From positions 2,914,001 through 2,978,000 of the forward strand of contig NZ_CP009526.1 of the NCBI RefSeq assembly GCF_000969985.1: a stretch of 64,000 nt of DNA, given 5' to 3'. The notes under the pieces were generated by a model. That model was not told the DNA's origin. It searched no databases and saw nothing but the letters and a program-made list of their open reading frames with translations. Below, piece by piece: positions 17,178 through 26,418 of the stretch. How positions within the stretch are numbered: position 1 is the first letter of the stretch; each line of letters starts with the position of its first letter. The position numbers were made by a program, and so were the translations under genes. This DNA comes from Methanosarcina barkeri str. Wiesmoor. Its GTDB lineage: Archaea; Halobacteriota; Methanosarcinia; Methanosarcinales; Methanosarcinaceae.

Positions 17178-17981
17178 TTGCTGGATAGCGAAGTAAGAAA
17201 TCTCAGACATCCTGCCGAAATACCTCTTTTTGTTATCTGTCTGCTGATCAGTCTTTTTATTTATGTCACACTAATGACAGTTCCGCTTCTATATCCTGAA
17301 GAACTCGGGACTGAATATATAATGGTAGTTCCGGCAGCCATTGCTTTTCTCTCATTTGTTTCCGGACAGACCTACGGAGGAATGATGGCAAACGCGATCA
17401 AGCTTTCAGAAAAGCAGTTTCCTGAACTCTATGAAATCATAAAACGCCTTTCTTATGAACTGAACTTCAAAGAAGTTCCGGATGTCTTTTTAATCCAGGA
17501 AGGCGGGCTGATAAATGCGTTTGCTACCCGGCTTTACTTTCGAAAAAATTATGTAGTTTTTTACGCAGATATAGTTGAGGTTGCATATCGGGAAGGAGAC
17601 TTTGATTCACTTGAGTTCATCGTTGCTCACGAATTGGCCCACATAAAGGCAGGCCACGTGACCCTTCTCTACAATCTTGCTATCTTCCCAATTGCTTTTG
17701 TACCTGTCCTCAAGAACTTTTTATGGACTGCCTTGAGCCGGGCAAGGGAATATACTTCGGACAGAATTGCAATCAGGCTTGTTCCTTCAGGCGAAAAAGG
17801 ACTCATAGTTCTTTCAGCAGGTGAACACCTTTACAAGGTTGTTGATTATGATGAATACCTCGAAGCCACAATAAGTCCTGAAGGTTTCTGGGTCTGGTCT
17901 ACCAATCTGTTTTCAACACATCCTACATTGCTCAGAAGGATCAGAGCCATAAACGAAGATAGACCGGGAAAGATTTTCTAA
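17178..17981 (+). CDS. M48 family membrane metalloprotease (HtpX-like)
   Basis: 267 residues. Two N-terminal membrane helices (FVICLLISLFIYVTLM and MVVPAAIAFLSFV), then the zinc site HELAHIKAGH (His151, Glu152, His155). The third ligand is the Glu of SRAREYTSDR near residue 189, and a C-terminal HPTLLRRI motif is typical of HtpX/Ste24-like peptidases. It probably degrades misfolded membrane proteins. The only start that keeps both helices is TTG at 17178, with GGGGG ten bases upstream and a stop in frame just before. Confidence 0.87.
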   Translation: MLDSEVRNLRHPAEIPLFVICLLISLFIYVTLMTVPLLYPEELGTEYIMVVPAAIAFLSFVSGQTYGGMMANAIKLSEKQFPELYEIIKRLSYELNFKEVPDVFLIQEGGLINAFATRLYFRKNYVVFYADIVEVAYREGDFDSLEFIVAHELAHIKAGHVTLLYNLAIFPIAFVPVLKNFLWTALSRAREYTSDRIAIRLVPSGEKGLIVLSAGEHLYKVVDYDEYLEATISPEGFWVWSTNLFSTHPTLLRRIRAINEDRPGKIF

Positions 17982-18051
17982 AGATAAATTTTAAAAATCT
18001 GTTGGAATAAAGCTGGAAAGTTTTGTATATTCTCAGATAAAGAGATACAAG

Positions 18052-18112
18052 ACTTAAGATTCTTGTAAAACTTAAGATTCTTGTAAAACTAAAGATTCTT
18101 GTAAAACTTAAG
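18052..18112. repeat. Tandem repeat, CTTAAGATTCTTGTAAAA, 3.5 copies
   Basis: Three and a half 18-bp copies lie behind the M48 protease gene. The rest of the 385-base gap holds ATATA-rich sequence (18200-18340) that probably includes the promoter of the next gene. Confidence 0.85.
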
Positions 18113-18366
18113 AGTGGGGTGTGGGGAGAATTTAGAGATGTCAGCAGTTATCGAAATTGCAGGAAAAATTAACCACTCAACGAAAAAACGAGTGAAAATA
18201 AAAATATAAAAATAAGTAATGAGATTAATAAATATATGCACAGATATACAAATATACGGATATGTGTCAGTAAGTAAATATATACAGATATATAAATAGG
18301 TAAATATATAAATTTTTCTAAAAATTATAAATAACTTTATGTTATAATTCGACCAATACCTTCAAA

Positions 18367-19677
18367 ATGGCATATTTACTTGAGATTGCAATCGTCCTCG
18401 TTTTGATCGCACTCAATGGCATGTTTGCCATGTCAGAATTTGCCCTTGTATCTGCCAAAAAAACCCGCTTGAAACAACGGGAGGAAGAAGGAGATAAGCG
18501 GGCAACCGTTGCGCTTAAGCTTGCTAATGACCCGACTCCATTTCTCTCGACAGTTCAGATAGGAATTACTCTTGTGGGGATATTTGCGGGTGCTTTCAGC
18601 GGAGCTACGATATCAGAGGAGTTTGCAACTTACCTTGGAAAATTTCCTGCCCTTTCTCCATATAGCAGTGCGATAAGCATTACTCTTGTAGTACTCTTAA
18701 TTACCTACCTGACCTTAATTTTCGGAGAACTTGTCCCAAAAAGGCTTGCACTCAATGATGCAGAATCAATTGCTTCCAGCATCGCAAAACCTATGTTTTA
18801 TCTTTCTACTATTGCAAGGCCGCTTGTGGTTATTCTCAGTAGTTCTACCGAAGCTGTGCTCAGGATCATGAGAGTCAGGAAGACTGTTGAACCTCCGGTA
18901 ACAGAAGAAGAAATCAAGATTATGTTTGAAGAAGGAGCTAGGGCTGGAGTGTTTGAGAAAGCCGAATTAAACATGATCGAAGGTGTGCTTGAGATCGGCG
19001 ACCGCCGCGTTGATTCCCTTATGACGCATCGCACTGACCTTATTGCGCTTGACCTTGAAGACCCGACGGATGAAAATCTGCAGAAGATGATCGAAAGCGA
19101 TCGATCCAATTTTCCGGCATATGAGGGAGATTTGAATAATATTGTCGGGATGGTATCCGTAAAAAAAGTCCTTGAAAAGTCTGTGGAAAGTGGTACTATT
19201 AATCTCAAAGCACTTGCTACAAAACCGCTTTTTGTACCTGAGAGTGCCTCAGTCCTGAAGCTTCTCGAAGCATTCAAGGAAACCGGAGTACATATTGCCC
19301 TTATAACTGACGAATACGGGAGTATCCAGGGTGTAATAACCCTTCATGACATCCTTGAAGCAATTGTGGGTGAGATTCGTTCCCTTGGCGAGCCAGTGGA
19401 AGCACAGGTTAGTGTTCGGGACGATGGTTCCTGGTTGATTGATGGGGATACTTCCATTGAGAAGCTTAAAGATGTTCTGTCTGTTGATTCCTTTCCAGGG
19501 GAGGAACTTGGGTACTATCGTACCACAGCAGGACTGATCATTTTTATCCTGCAGCGAATTCCGGTAACTGGAGACCATATCGTTCTAGGAAGATTGAGGT
19601 ACGAGGTTGTGGATATGGATGGAAATCGAATAGATAAAGTAATGGTGACGCAGGCTTCTCCGATTTCCCAGGATTGA
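18367..19677 (+). CDS. CNNM/CorC-type transporter (DUF21-CBS-CorC_HlyC)
   Basis: 436 residues in three parts. The DUF21 membrane domain (residues 1-190; MFAMSEFALVSAKKTRLKQ, ITYLTLIFGELVPKRLAL) is followed by a CBS pair (about 205-330; DSLMTHRTDLIALD, HIALITDEYGSIQGVITLHD). The C-terminal CorC_HlyC domain starts about residue 345. Often annotated as hemolysin, but the family consists of Mg2+/Co2+-responsive transporters in the cytoplasmic membrane. The ATG lacks a clear ribosome site and may be leaderless. Single gene. Confidence 0.92.
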   Translation: MAYLLEIAIVLVLIALNGMFAMSEFALVSAKKTRLKQREEEGDKRATVALKLANDPTPFLSTVQIGITLVGIFAGAFSGATISEEFATYLGKFPALSPYSSAISITLVVLLITYLTLIFGELVPKRLALNDAESIASSIAKPMFYLSTIARPLVVILSSSTEAVLRIMRVRKTVEPPVTEEEIKIMFEEGARAGVFEKAELNMIEGVLEIGDRRVDSLMTHRTDLIALDLEDPTDENLQKMIESDRSNFPAYEGDLNNIVGMVSVKKVLEKSVESGTINLKALATKPLFVPESASVLKLLEAFKETGVHIALITDEYGSIQGVITLHDILEAIVGEIRSLGEPVEAQVSVRDDGSWLIDGDTSIEKLKDVLSVDSFPGEELGYYRTTAGLIIFILQRIPVTGDHIVLGRLRYEVVDMDGNRIDKVMVTQASPISQD

Positions 19678-19926
19678 ATTCCTGTTTATAGGGTCTATAA
19701 AATGTGGCTTAAATAATAACAAGGCTTAAACATCATAATAACGAAAAGCTAAAACATTATGTAAATTAAAAAAGGAGAATTAAAGAGAATTTCGATAAAT
19801 CATAATGATATATCGGGAAATGAATGAGTTACCAAGATAAAGTACTCGAAATTCTCCTCTTGTTTTTATCAAGCCTGATCAATGACAGGGCTTTTAAAAT
19901 AAAAGGTTTGTTTACTGCAGACGGTC

Positions 19927-20760
19927 TTAGTTTCCTGCACAATCTTGGTCGCAGATTACTATGCAGTCGTCAGGGAAGTCTCTTGCGAAATCATCATCGT
20001 TACAGTTCTCAGTACAGTTGTCACAGCATTCTTCTTTGCAATCCTGGCCACAAACATCTGCACATTCGTCACAGCAGTTTCCTGCGCATTCTGATCCGTT
20101 ACAGTTCTCAGTACAGTTGTCACAGCATTCTCCTTTGCAATCCTGGCCGCAAACATCTGCACATTCGTCACAGCAGTTTCCTGCGCATTCTGACTCATTA
20201 CAGTTTTCAGCACAGTTGTCACAGCATTCTCCTTTGCAATCCTGGCTACAAACATCTGCACATTCGTCACAGCAATTTCCTGCGCATTCTGACCCATTAC
20301 AGTTCTCAGTACAGTTGTCACAGCATTCTCCTTTGCAATCCTGGCTACAAACATCTGCACATTCGTCACAGCAATTTCCTGCGCATTCTGACCCATTACA
20401 GTTCTCAGTACAGTTGTCACAGCATTCTCCTTTGCAATCCTGGCCACAAACATCTGCACATTCGTCACAGCAGTTTCCTGCGCATTCTGACCCATTACAG
20501 TTCTCAGTACAGTTGTCACAGCATTCTCCTTTGCAATCCTGGCCACAAACATCTGCACACTCATCATAGCAGCTTCCTTCACACTCGGCGTTGTCGCCGT
20601 TGCTATAGGATGAGATATATGTATAACTATAGTCAATAGATTCGGCAGTAGATTCCTTGGCTGGACATGCCGAAGCTGAAGAAATCCCTAATATCAATAA
20701 CATTAATATAATAGAAACAGATGCCGTAATTTTCCATATTGACTTTCTGTTAAAATTCAT
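19927..20760 (-). CDS. Secreted Cys-rich protein of 33-residue tandem repeats
   Basis: 277 residues. A clear signal peptide (ITASVSIILMLLILGISSASA) is followed by about 35 linker residues and then by five full and one partial copy of a 33-residue unit with ten cysteines (C-DEC-ADVC-GQDC-KGECC-DNC-TENC pattern). The repeat is 99 bp at DNA level and the copies are nearly identical, so it expanded recently. The units are acidic, rich in Asn and Gly. No known domain; disulfide-bonded surface protein or metal-binding protein are both possible. AGGAGG sits seven bases before the ATG. The overlapping long plus-strand ORFs are mirror images of the repeat. Confidence 0.85.
   Translation of the reverse strand: MNFNRKSIWKITASVSIILMLLILGISSASACPAKESTAESIDYSYTYISSYSNGDNAECEGSCYDECADVCGQDCKGECCDNCTENCNGSECAGNCCDECADVCGQDCKGECCDNCTENCNGSECAGNCCDECADVCSQDCKGECCDNCTENCNGSECAGNCCDECADVCSQDCKGECCDNCAENCNESECAGNCCDECADVCGQDCKGECCDNCTENCNGSECAGNCCDECADVCGQDCKEECCDNCTENCNDDDFARDFPDDCIVICDQDCAGN
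19990..20580. repeat. 99-bp tandem repeats encoding the Cys-rich units
   Basis: Period 99 bp, for example CACATTCGTCACAGC at 20061 and again at 20160. Differences between copies are few and mostly single bases (GGCCAC/GGCTAC, GATCC/GACCC), consistent with recent unequal recombination. Confidence 0.9.
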
Positions 20761-21473
20761 TTTTTTCCTCCTGATATACTTCTATTTGTTGAGAATATCC
20801 GTAACATGGACTGACTGGATAAACTAATATATAAGCTTACTTTATTTTATGTACTGTTATAAAGCTCAAAAATGGAATTTAAAACTTTATAATGCTTTAT
20901 TTTATATCCTGAAAGATGATACTATTATAATTTGTATGTAACTACACCTCTCGTTAGTTAAAAACCAAATGAAGGTCTTTTCGGAAAGTTATATCTCCTA
21001 AAAAGTTAATGTAGTTATTTATATTCAAAAAAGCCTGCTGGATTGTATTTTTTTTCACATATCTGCTTTATTAAAGTCCTATTTTTCTTTAAAATCTCTG
21101 ATTTTATTTTTTTAATTAAAATATGAACTAATAGATATTATGTAGGTCACTATATTATTTAATCTGCATATTTTACCCTATGGAAGTGGAAAGTAAATCC
21201 TGTGTCGCGCTATTTAGTAACAACTTTAAATTTTATAGTTATACAGAAGGATATTTAACGATAGATTATGCCTGTATACTTAATATATAATAAATAAATA
21301 GACACATTTTAATAAAAATCGTTATCACTAATTTCATAATAGAGACAGAGATTATAAATATTAATCAATATCGTAAAAGAGGAAGGAAAAGTTACAATAA
21401 AAAATGTCTATACATTTACAGTACTATAATTTCCCTCTCACTCCCTTACTTTCTAAACCTTTTATTTTGATTT
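20761..21473. other. AT-rich intergenic region
   Basis: About 710 bases upstream of the Cys-rich gene and downstream of the hydrolase gene, both on the minus strand. TATATA-like boxes near 20825-20845 (read leftward) are promoter candidates for the Cys-rich gene. No coding frame or repeat was found. Confidence 0.5.
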
Positions 21474-22974
21474 TTATTGTGTATGTTCCGAGATCCAGTT
21501 TCCTATAATTTCCAGAGCAGCCGGAGAAATTGTCTCTTCTATTTTTGAGTACTCTGATGGAGACCCCGTTTTAGCGGTCTGGAATAAATGGTTGAGACCT
21601 GGCAGTTCTTTAACTGTATAGTCTTTATTGCCTCCGGCCTTGAGAGCCTCATCTATAGCCTCGAGGTTTTCTTCAGGCGGGACCTGCAGGTCTTTTTCGC
21701 CAGCTATGGCGAGGACCGGACATTTTACTTTCATTAAGGTTGGCCTGGGATCATATGTAAGGAAAAAGCGCATCCATGGCAAGGTGAGTGATGTTACTTG
21801 AGCATCGATAACAGCCTCGGAATGGTCTGAACTTTCTATTTTCTGCTCGCTTGTATTCGCCATCTCGGCCCTTAGAATCTCACGAAGCTTTTCCTCAGCT
21901 GCTGTATTATTCTGTTCTTCTTTTACCACAGAATACATTTTTCTCAACAGGACTTCGTTATGCGCGATAGTTTCATTGTCAACCCCTTCTGCCCTGTAAA
22001 TCAGGTCACTCTGGAGGTACGAAATCTCTTCTCCGGTAATTCCTTGACCAGCCATGAGTACAATGAATGCAACATCCGGAGACTTTACTGCTACCATAGG
22101 GGCAATTATCCCTCCCTCGCTATGCCCAATAAGTCCGATTCGACTTGAATCGATCTCCTTGCGGTTTTTAAGGTATTCAACTCCTGTGAGTACATCTCCA
22201 GCAAAGTCCTCAGTTGTAGCCTGTGACACGTTTCCGGTCGAACCTCCAACACCTCGATCATCTACCCGAAGCACGGCAATTCCCTGGCGCGTCAGATAGT
22301 CTGAAAGTACAAGGAACGGGCGATGCCCTGCAATTTCCTCATTCCGATTTTGCTGGCCTGAACCCGTTATGAGTATGGCTGCCGGGAAAGGCCCCTCTGA
22401 CCGTGGAAGAGTTAACGTTCCTGCCAGCTTCACTCCTGCTTCTTTATTTTCATAAACAACTTCTTCTTCGGTATACGGATAAGGCTTTACAGGATCTTGT
22501 TCCCGGTGCATTTCAGGAACTTTCTCGACCCTTTCAAGCACAAGTGGAAACGCTGATCCTGCCTGCTTCCATTCTCCTTCTATGGTTTTGTTATTCTCCT
22601 TATATGTCCCTTCAAAACTTCCCTTTATGGATTTTACTCCAAGGTTCAGGTTACTATCTTTATAACTAACACTTTCAACAGGTATACCGCTTACTCCCTG
22701 ATCAGGGGTGTCCATGCTAGCATTGACAGACCCATCAGGATTAGTAGAAATATTGAACACAATCCTTAACTCCAATCCACCTGGGACTGTTAAATTTCCC
22801 ATCCAGATGCCCTCTATGTCCTTGAGATCTCCAGAACTCTCATTTTTCGAGTCATTTTTCGAGTCATTTAGTTGTGAAACTCTCTTGTTGTGACCCATCT
22901 GACTGCGAAGCACATCCGAGGCTCGCTATGGTAATGCTCAATAAAACAACATAAATTACAATTTTATATTTCAT
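21474..22974 (-). pseudogene. Alpha/beta hydrolase lipoprotein, frameshifted after the signal peptide
   Basis: The long frame (22913-21474, 479 residues) is a BAAT/peptidase S9-like hydrolase. It has an N-terminal beta-rich domain (about 20-150), then the hydrolase core with ITGSGQQNR, the nucleophile elbow GLIGHSEGG, the acid in AIAGEKDLQVPP and the base His in LPGLNHLF. The natural start seems to be the ATG at 22974, which begins a lipoprotein signal ending LGCASQ (Cys codon 22914-22912). That frame runs into a stop at 22864 and is one base out of register with the hydrolase. Either a frameshift has silenced secretion or a sequencing error is present. If intact, the enzyme would be an outer-face lipoprotein. 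Confidence 0.7.
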
Positions 22975-23486
22975 GATAACCTCTTTCTCTTATAGTTTTC
23001 ATTTTACTTTTTATATTTATTTCTCCCCAGATTTATTTTTGAACATCTGGTCTCATAATTTTTCAACTTTTTTACCTAGATAAAATCCCATATATTAGAA
23101 CCCATACAATCTAATTTTATTCACGGAGAAGAGTAGCTGATCTGATAATCTTCGCCGGCTATGTTCTCGATGAAATGATGGCGTTATTCCTGCCTCGATT
23201 ATGGCGGAAGGAAAAGCATGTTAAAAAATAAATGAAAACTTATCTTCTGAGAATCAAAATTCTCAACCGATATAGATCGAAAAGGAAAACTTATTCGGGA
23301 AAAAATGAATTAAGTGGTTAAAAAGGAAAACTTATTCGAGAAAAAATGAAGTTAAATGGTCAAAAAGGAAAAACAGGTTTTAGACGATGAATATGGTTTT
23401 TGGGAATTTTTACCACATTATTTTTATTTTTGGTATGTTGTCTGATGTACTTGATGCCTTTTCCGCAAAATCAAAATTGAACTGGC
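22975..23486. other. Intergenic region with a short direct repeat
   Basis: About 510 bases between the hydrolase and the operon end at 23487. A 50-bp imperfect duplication (AAAAGGAAAACTTATTCG, twice between 23278 and 23370) is present. A plus-strand ORF starting at 23387 runs into the antisense of the neighbouring gene and is not considered real. Confidence 0.5.
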
Positions 23487-24905
23487 TCATTTCGCTGCAT
23501 TCACATTACTTTCGTTTTCTAGAGCCTCATTTTCTACATTTTTGTTTTCCAGAATTCCATATCCATTACTTTCATTCTCTGGAATCCCATTCTCCAAGTT
23601 TTTATTTTCCGAAGTTACATTCTCTGCACTTTCATTCCCTGCAGTACCATTGCCCACACCTGCATTGCCCACACTTGCATTGCCCACACCTGCATTGCCA
23701 ACTTCACTGCTGTTATTGGTTTCTTTAATCAGGTCCTGTAGTTCTAGAGAATCATTCTCAGCCTTGTCTTCCAGATTAACTGAAGACAGGTTAGGTGAAC
23801 CGCCACCACGAGATTTAGATGTCGGTAATTGCGGATTTGACGTATTTTTATCCCTCAGATACTGTACTCGAGAGTTTATATCTCCCCGGATTTCTAGCTG
23901 GATCCGGAAAGGAGGAAAATTCGTGTCATTGTTTTTTGAGATATTAAATGAAAGAAATGTTGGCTCCAAACCTGCTTTTGATAGGATAAAGAACCCTGCT
24001 ATCAAAAACAGGAAAAAACAACAAGCATATTCTGCAATTTTTTTCTTTTTCCAGGTTTTATTCTTTTTCGAAGGCTCTTCCGGACTTTTTGGAAAATCGA
24101 CACCTGACATGTCATCAAGATTAAAAACATCCTTGTATTCTTTTAGGCCTTTCTTTTGAACTCGTCCTATCGTTTCATCCATTTCCAAGTTTGCCTTTTT
24201 ATCATGCGCTGCAGAAGCCAGGATTTTTCCGCCTTCGAATGTAAAATCAGGGTCAAGTTCTCCAGGGCCAGCCGAGATATTAGTCTGCGAAGGATAAAGG
24301 GACAGGGAAAGGCTGAAGCCCGGGAAGAAAATGGATTTTAACTTAAAAATCAAACCGGTAAGCAGGAAAATCCCATTTGAGAGGTTTGGGATCCAGACTG
24401 AAATCTCCTCCCTTGAGATAACCTTTTTCTCCAGACAATCTGGAAGATTTCCAGCGCTTTTCGGAGGAAAAAAGGAGAAAATATCTTCCTCTTTCCACAA
24501 CCCAATTACTTGATACCGAATTGATTGCAGTCCTTCTGTTCGGTTTTTTGCATCCGCGTAAAATCTATTAATCCAGCCTGGGGATTCGGTGACAGCTTCT
24601 TTGGGAAAGCACTCTATAAATACGGCTCTTTCTTCTCTTCCTTTCCGGATTTTTACAAGGAGGCTGCACCCGAGAAGAAGCTCGCTTTCCCGGACTTCTA
24701 CGTAAAGGGCACTTCTTTTAATGTCAAGCTGTTTTGCAAGTTCTGAATGTTCCCAGACTTCCTTAAATCTTCCACTACCCTGCAGTAGCCTCCCGCTTGA
24801 GCTGTAAACTGCAAAGTCGGAATGAGAATCCTCAAATTCAGAAGCCGAATCCTCATATTCAGAAGCCGAATCCTCATATTCAGAAGCCGAATTTTGCAAT
24901 TTCAC
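23487..24905 (-). CDS. Single-pass membrane protein, last gene of the FtsZ-like operon
   Basis: 472 residues from GTG 24905 (or TTG 24899, nine bases after GGAG; the frame is open to 24986 inside the GTPase gene). It starts with three SASEYED repeats. A soluble region of about 290 residues of unknown fold contains one hydrophobic stretch (FLLTGLIFKLKSIFFPGFS). Then come a basic stop and a membrane helix (ACCFFLFLIAGFFIL) and a 140-residue Asn/Glu/Gly-rich tail with about a dozen N-glycosylation sequons and degenerate GVGNA-type repeats. The layout suggests cytoplasmic N-terminus and glycosylated exterior tail. No homologue recognised. It overlaps the GTPase gene by about 25 bp. Confidence 0.7.
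   Translation of the reverse strand: MKLQNSASEYEDSASEYEDSASEFEDSHSDFAVYSSSGRLLQGSGRFKEVWEHSELAKQLDIKRSALYVEVRESELLLGCSLLVKIRKGREERAVFIECFPKEAVTESPGWINRFYADAKNRTEGLQSIRYQVIGLWKEEDIFSFFPPKSAGNLPDCLEKKVISREEISVWIPNLSNGIFLLTGLIFKLKSIFFPGFSLSLSLYPSQTNISAGPGELDPDFTFEGGKILASAAHDKKANLEMDETIGRVQKKGLKEYKDVFNLDDMSGVDFPKSPEEPSKKNKTWKKKKIAEYACCFFLFLIAGFFILSKAGLEPTFLSFNISKNNDTNFPPFRIQLEIRGDINSRVQYLRDKNTSNPQLPTSKSRGGGSPNLSSVNLEDKAENDSLELQDLIKETNNSSEVGNAGVGNASVGNAGVGNGTAGNESAENVTSENKNLENGIPENESNGYGILENKNVENEALENESNVNAAK
24836..24896. repeat. Three 21-bp direct repeats encoding SASEYED
   Basis: TCCTCATATTCAGAAGCCGAA occurs three times in tandem at the junction between the GTPase gene and the next gene. It covers the last few codons of one frame and the first codons of the other, so copy-number change would affect the start of the last operon gene. 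Confidence 0.85.
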
Positions 24906-26418
24906 CCACTCCCCAGGGAAAAATCTGGGTGATTCCCTGTTGCTCCTCAGGCAAGCCCTTTGAAGCTTGGGAAGAAAGGGTTGCATCCACGCTCACGGTA
25001 TAGAAATAAATGGGGACTCTTTTTGCAAGATTCTGGATTTCCCGGAATGTGTAAATTCTGTCAAGGAAGCTATAGATCTCGGCCTCAATCTCCCTGGCTT
25101 TTTCGGAATTGTCCGGAATTTCGGAAAGGTCTTTTAACTTATCCGTTTTAGTCAGCACAAGAGCATAGGACTTATCAGGCCCAAGCTGATCCATGAGTCG
25201 GAAATAATGCCCAAAAAGGGTTGTCAATTCTTTTCGGCCTTCTCCGTGATAATCCAGGATGTAATCCCCATCTACCAGAAAAATAACCTTCCCCGCAGTT
25301 TTCATTTTTTTATAGATGCAGGCCAGAATAAGATTATGAAATTGATCCCCGACTTCCTTTGAATATTTGTTTTTCAGCAGCTTAAGAAAACTTAGAGTAC
25401 CTATCTGCCTATGAAGGGCTTCCACACTGAATTTAGATAGTTTTTCATTCCCAGATAGTTTTTCATTTCCAGATAGCTTTTCACTAAGGCTGCGGAGCGC
25501 TCGAGAGTACTTTTTCGGTTCCAGATCTTCGGTATACTCTCCACCATAGTCAATAAAAGTAAACTCTACTGGAAGTAAGCCATTCTTTTTTCCGTTAAGT
25601 TCATAAATTGCCAGGTCTGTACGGTCTGTACTTTTTGGAGTTATTCCGCTCTCAAGTCCGGAAAGCATAGATTCAATCCTTAGTTTTTTTTCGCTTTTCG
25701 TAGAGAGCTGCCAGACTTTTTCCTCTTCTCTATCGGAAGACAAAATAATTTCCCTGTGGGTTCCTTCATAAAAGTCCACAAAATGGCTATATAAGGCAAG
25801 CAGCAAAAGAGTCTTGCCTGAGCGCGAGGGTCCATAAACAAAGACCTCAGAAGCCTGAATGCCCCGAACGAAAGTTGTTGACATCAGAAGGAAAAAAACC
25901 GCCAGAAAAGCTATTCCAAGATTTTTCAGTTCTTCGGACTCAATTTCAAAAATCTGCCTTATCCCCTCGATTGAAAATGGGTACACGAACTCGAGAAGCC
26001 TTATAAGAAGGTAATAGCTGAGAACAAGAAAGAAAAATCGAGACCCTGACCTGGCATATCTGGCAAGTGAACTGAACTGGTTTCTGGAAAGGACCTGCAA
26101 AGCTAGCAGGCTTCCTGCAAGAAACCCCAGAACAAAGCCGTTTGTGCTTAAAAAATCATGCTGAGATAGAAGGTGGAGTACAGGCAAAAAGCCTGCAAAC
26201 AAAAAAAGGCTTCCTCTCCTCGACTGCTCGTGCAGAGCTAGTCCAAAAGCGTTTGCAATCAGGAAGGCCGGGAAAAAACTCAGCCAGAAAATTCCAGGCC
26301 CTGAAATACTCGGAACTTCAATCCGTCCTCCATAAGTTATGAGAAGAAAGGATAAAAGCAGGATAAAACCTGCTGCAGGCAGTTCAGAGAGTAATTTCCA
26401 GTTTCCTTGAATCCTCAT
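24880..26418 (-). CDS. Membrane-anchored GTPase of the FtsZ-like system
   Basis: 512 residues. About six hydrophobic helices in residues 15-185, then a G domain: P-loop GPSRSGKT (196-203), FIDYGGEY (about 289-295, DxGG type G3) and LTKTDK (about 422-427, TKxD type G4). The G4 motif points to GTP rather than ATP. A repeated KLSGNE segment (about 314-326) is an in-frame 18-bp duplication. It overlaps the tubulin-like gene by 35 bp upstream and the next gene by about 25 bp, so all are surely one transcript. It matches the distinct GTPase that accompanies the FtsZ-like protein in predicted membrane-remodelling loci (Makarova and Koonin). Confidence 0.75.
   Translation of the reverse strand: MRIQGNWKLLSELPAAGFILLLSFLLITYGGRIEVPSISGPGIFWLSFFPAFLIANAFGLALHEQSRRGSLFLFAGFLPVLHLLSQHDFLSTNGFVLGFLAGSLLALQVLSRNQFSSLARYARSGSRFFFLVLSYYLLIRLLEFVYPFSIEGIRQIFEIESEELKNLGIAFLAVFFLLMSTTFVRGIQASEVFVYGPSRSGKTLLLLALYSHFVDFYEGTHREIILSSDREEEKVWQLSTKSEKKLRIESMLSGLESGITPKSTDRTDLAIYELNGKKNGLLPVEFTFIDYGGEYTEDLEPKKYSRALRSLSEKLSGNEKLSGNEKLSKFSVEALHRQIGTLSFLKLLKNKYSKEVGDQFHNLILACIYKKMKTAGKVIFLVDGDYILDYHGEGRKELTTLFGHYFRLMDQLGPDKSYALVLTKTDKLKDLSEIPDNSEKAREIEAEIYSFLDRIYTFREIQNLAKRVPIYFYTVSVDATLSSQASKGLPEEQQGITQIFPWGVGEIAKFGF

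Noticed and set aside
19824-20639. Long plus-strand ORFs opposite the Cys-rich gene (271 and 202 residues) and a second minus-strand frame
   Set aside because: They are forced open by the 99-bp repeat, whose length is a multiple of three. Only the 277-residue minus frame has a signal peptide and a ribosome site.
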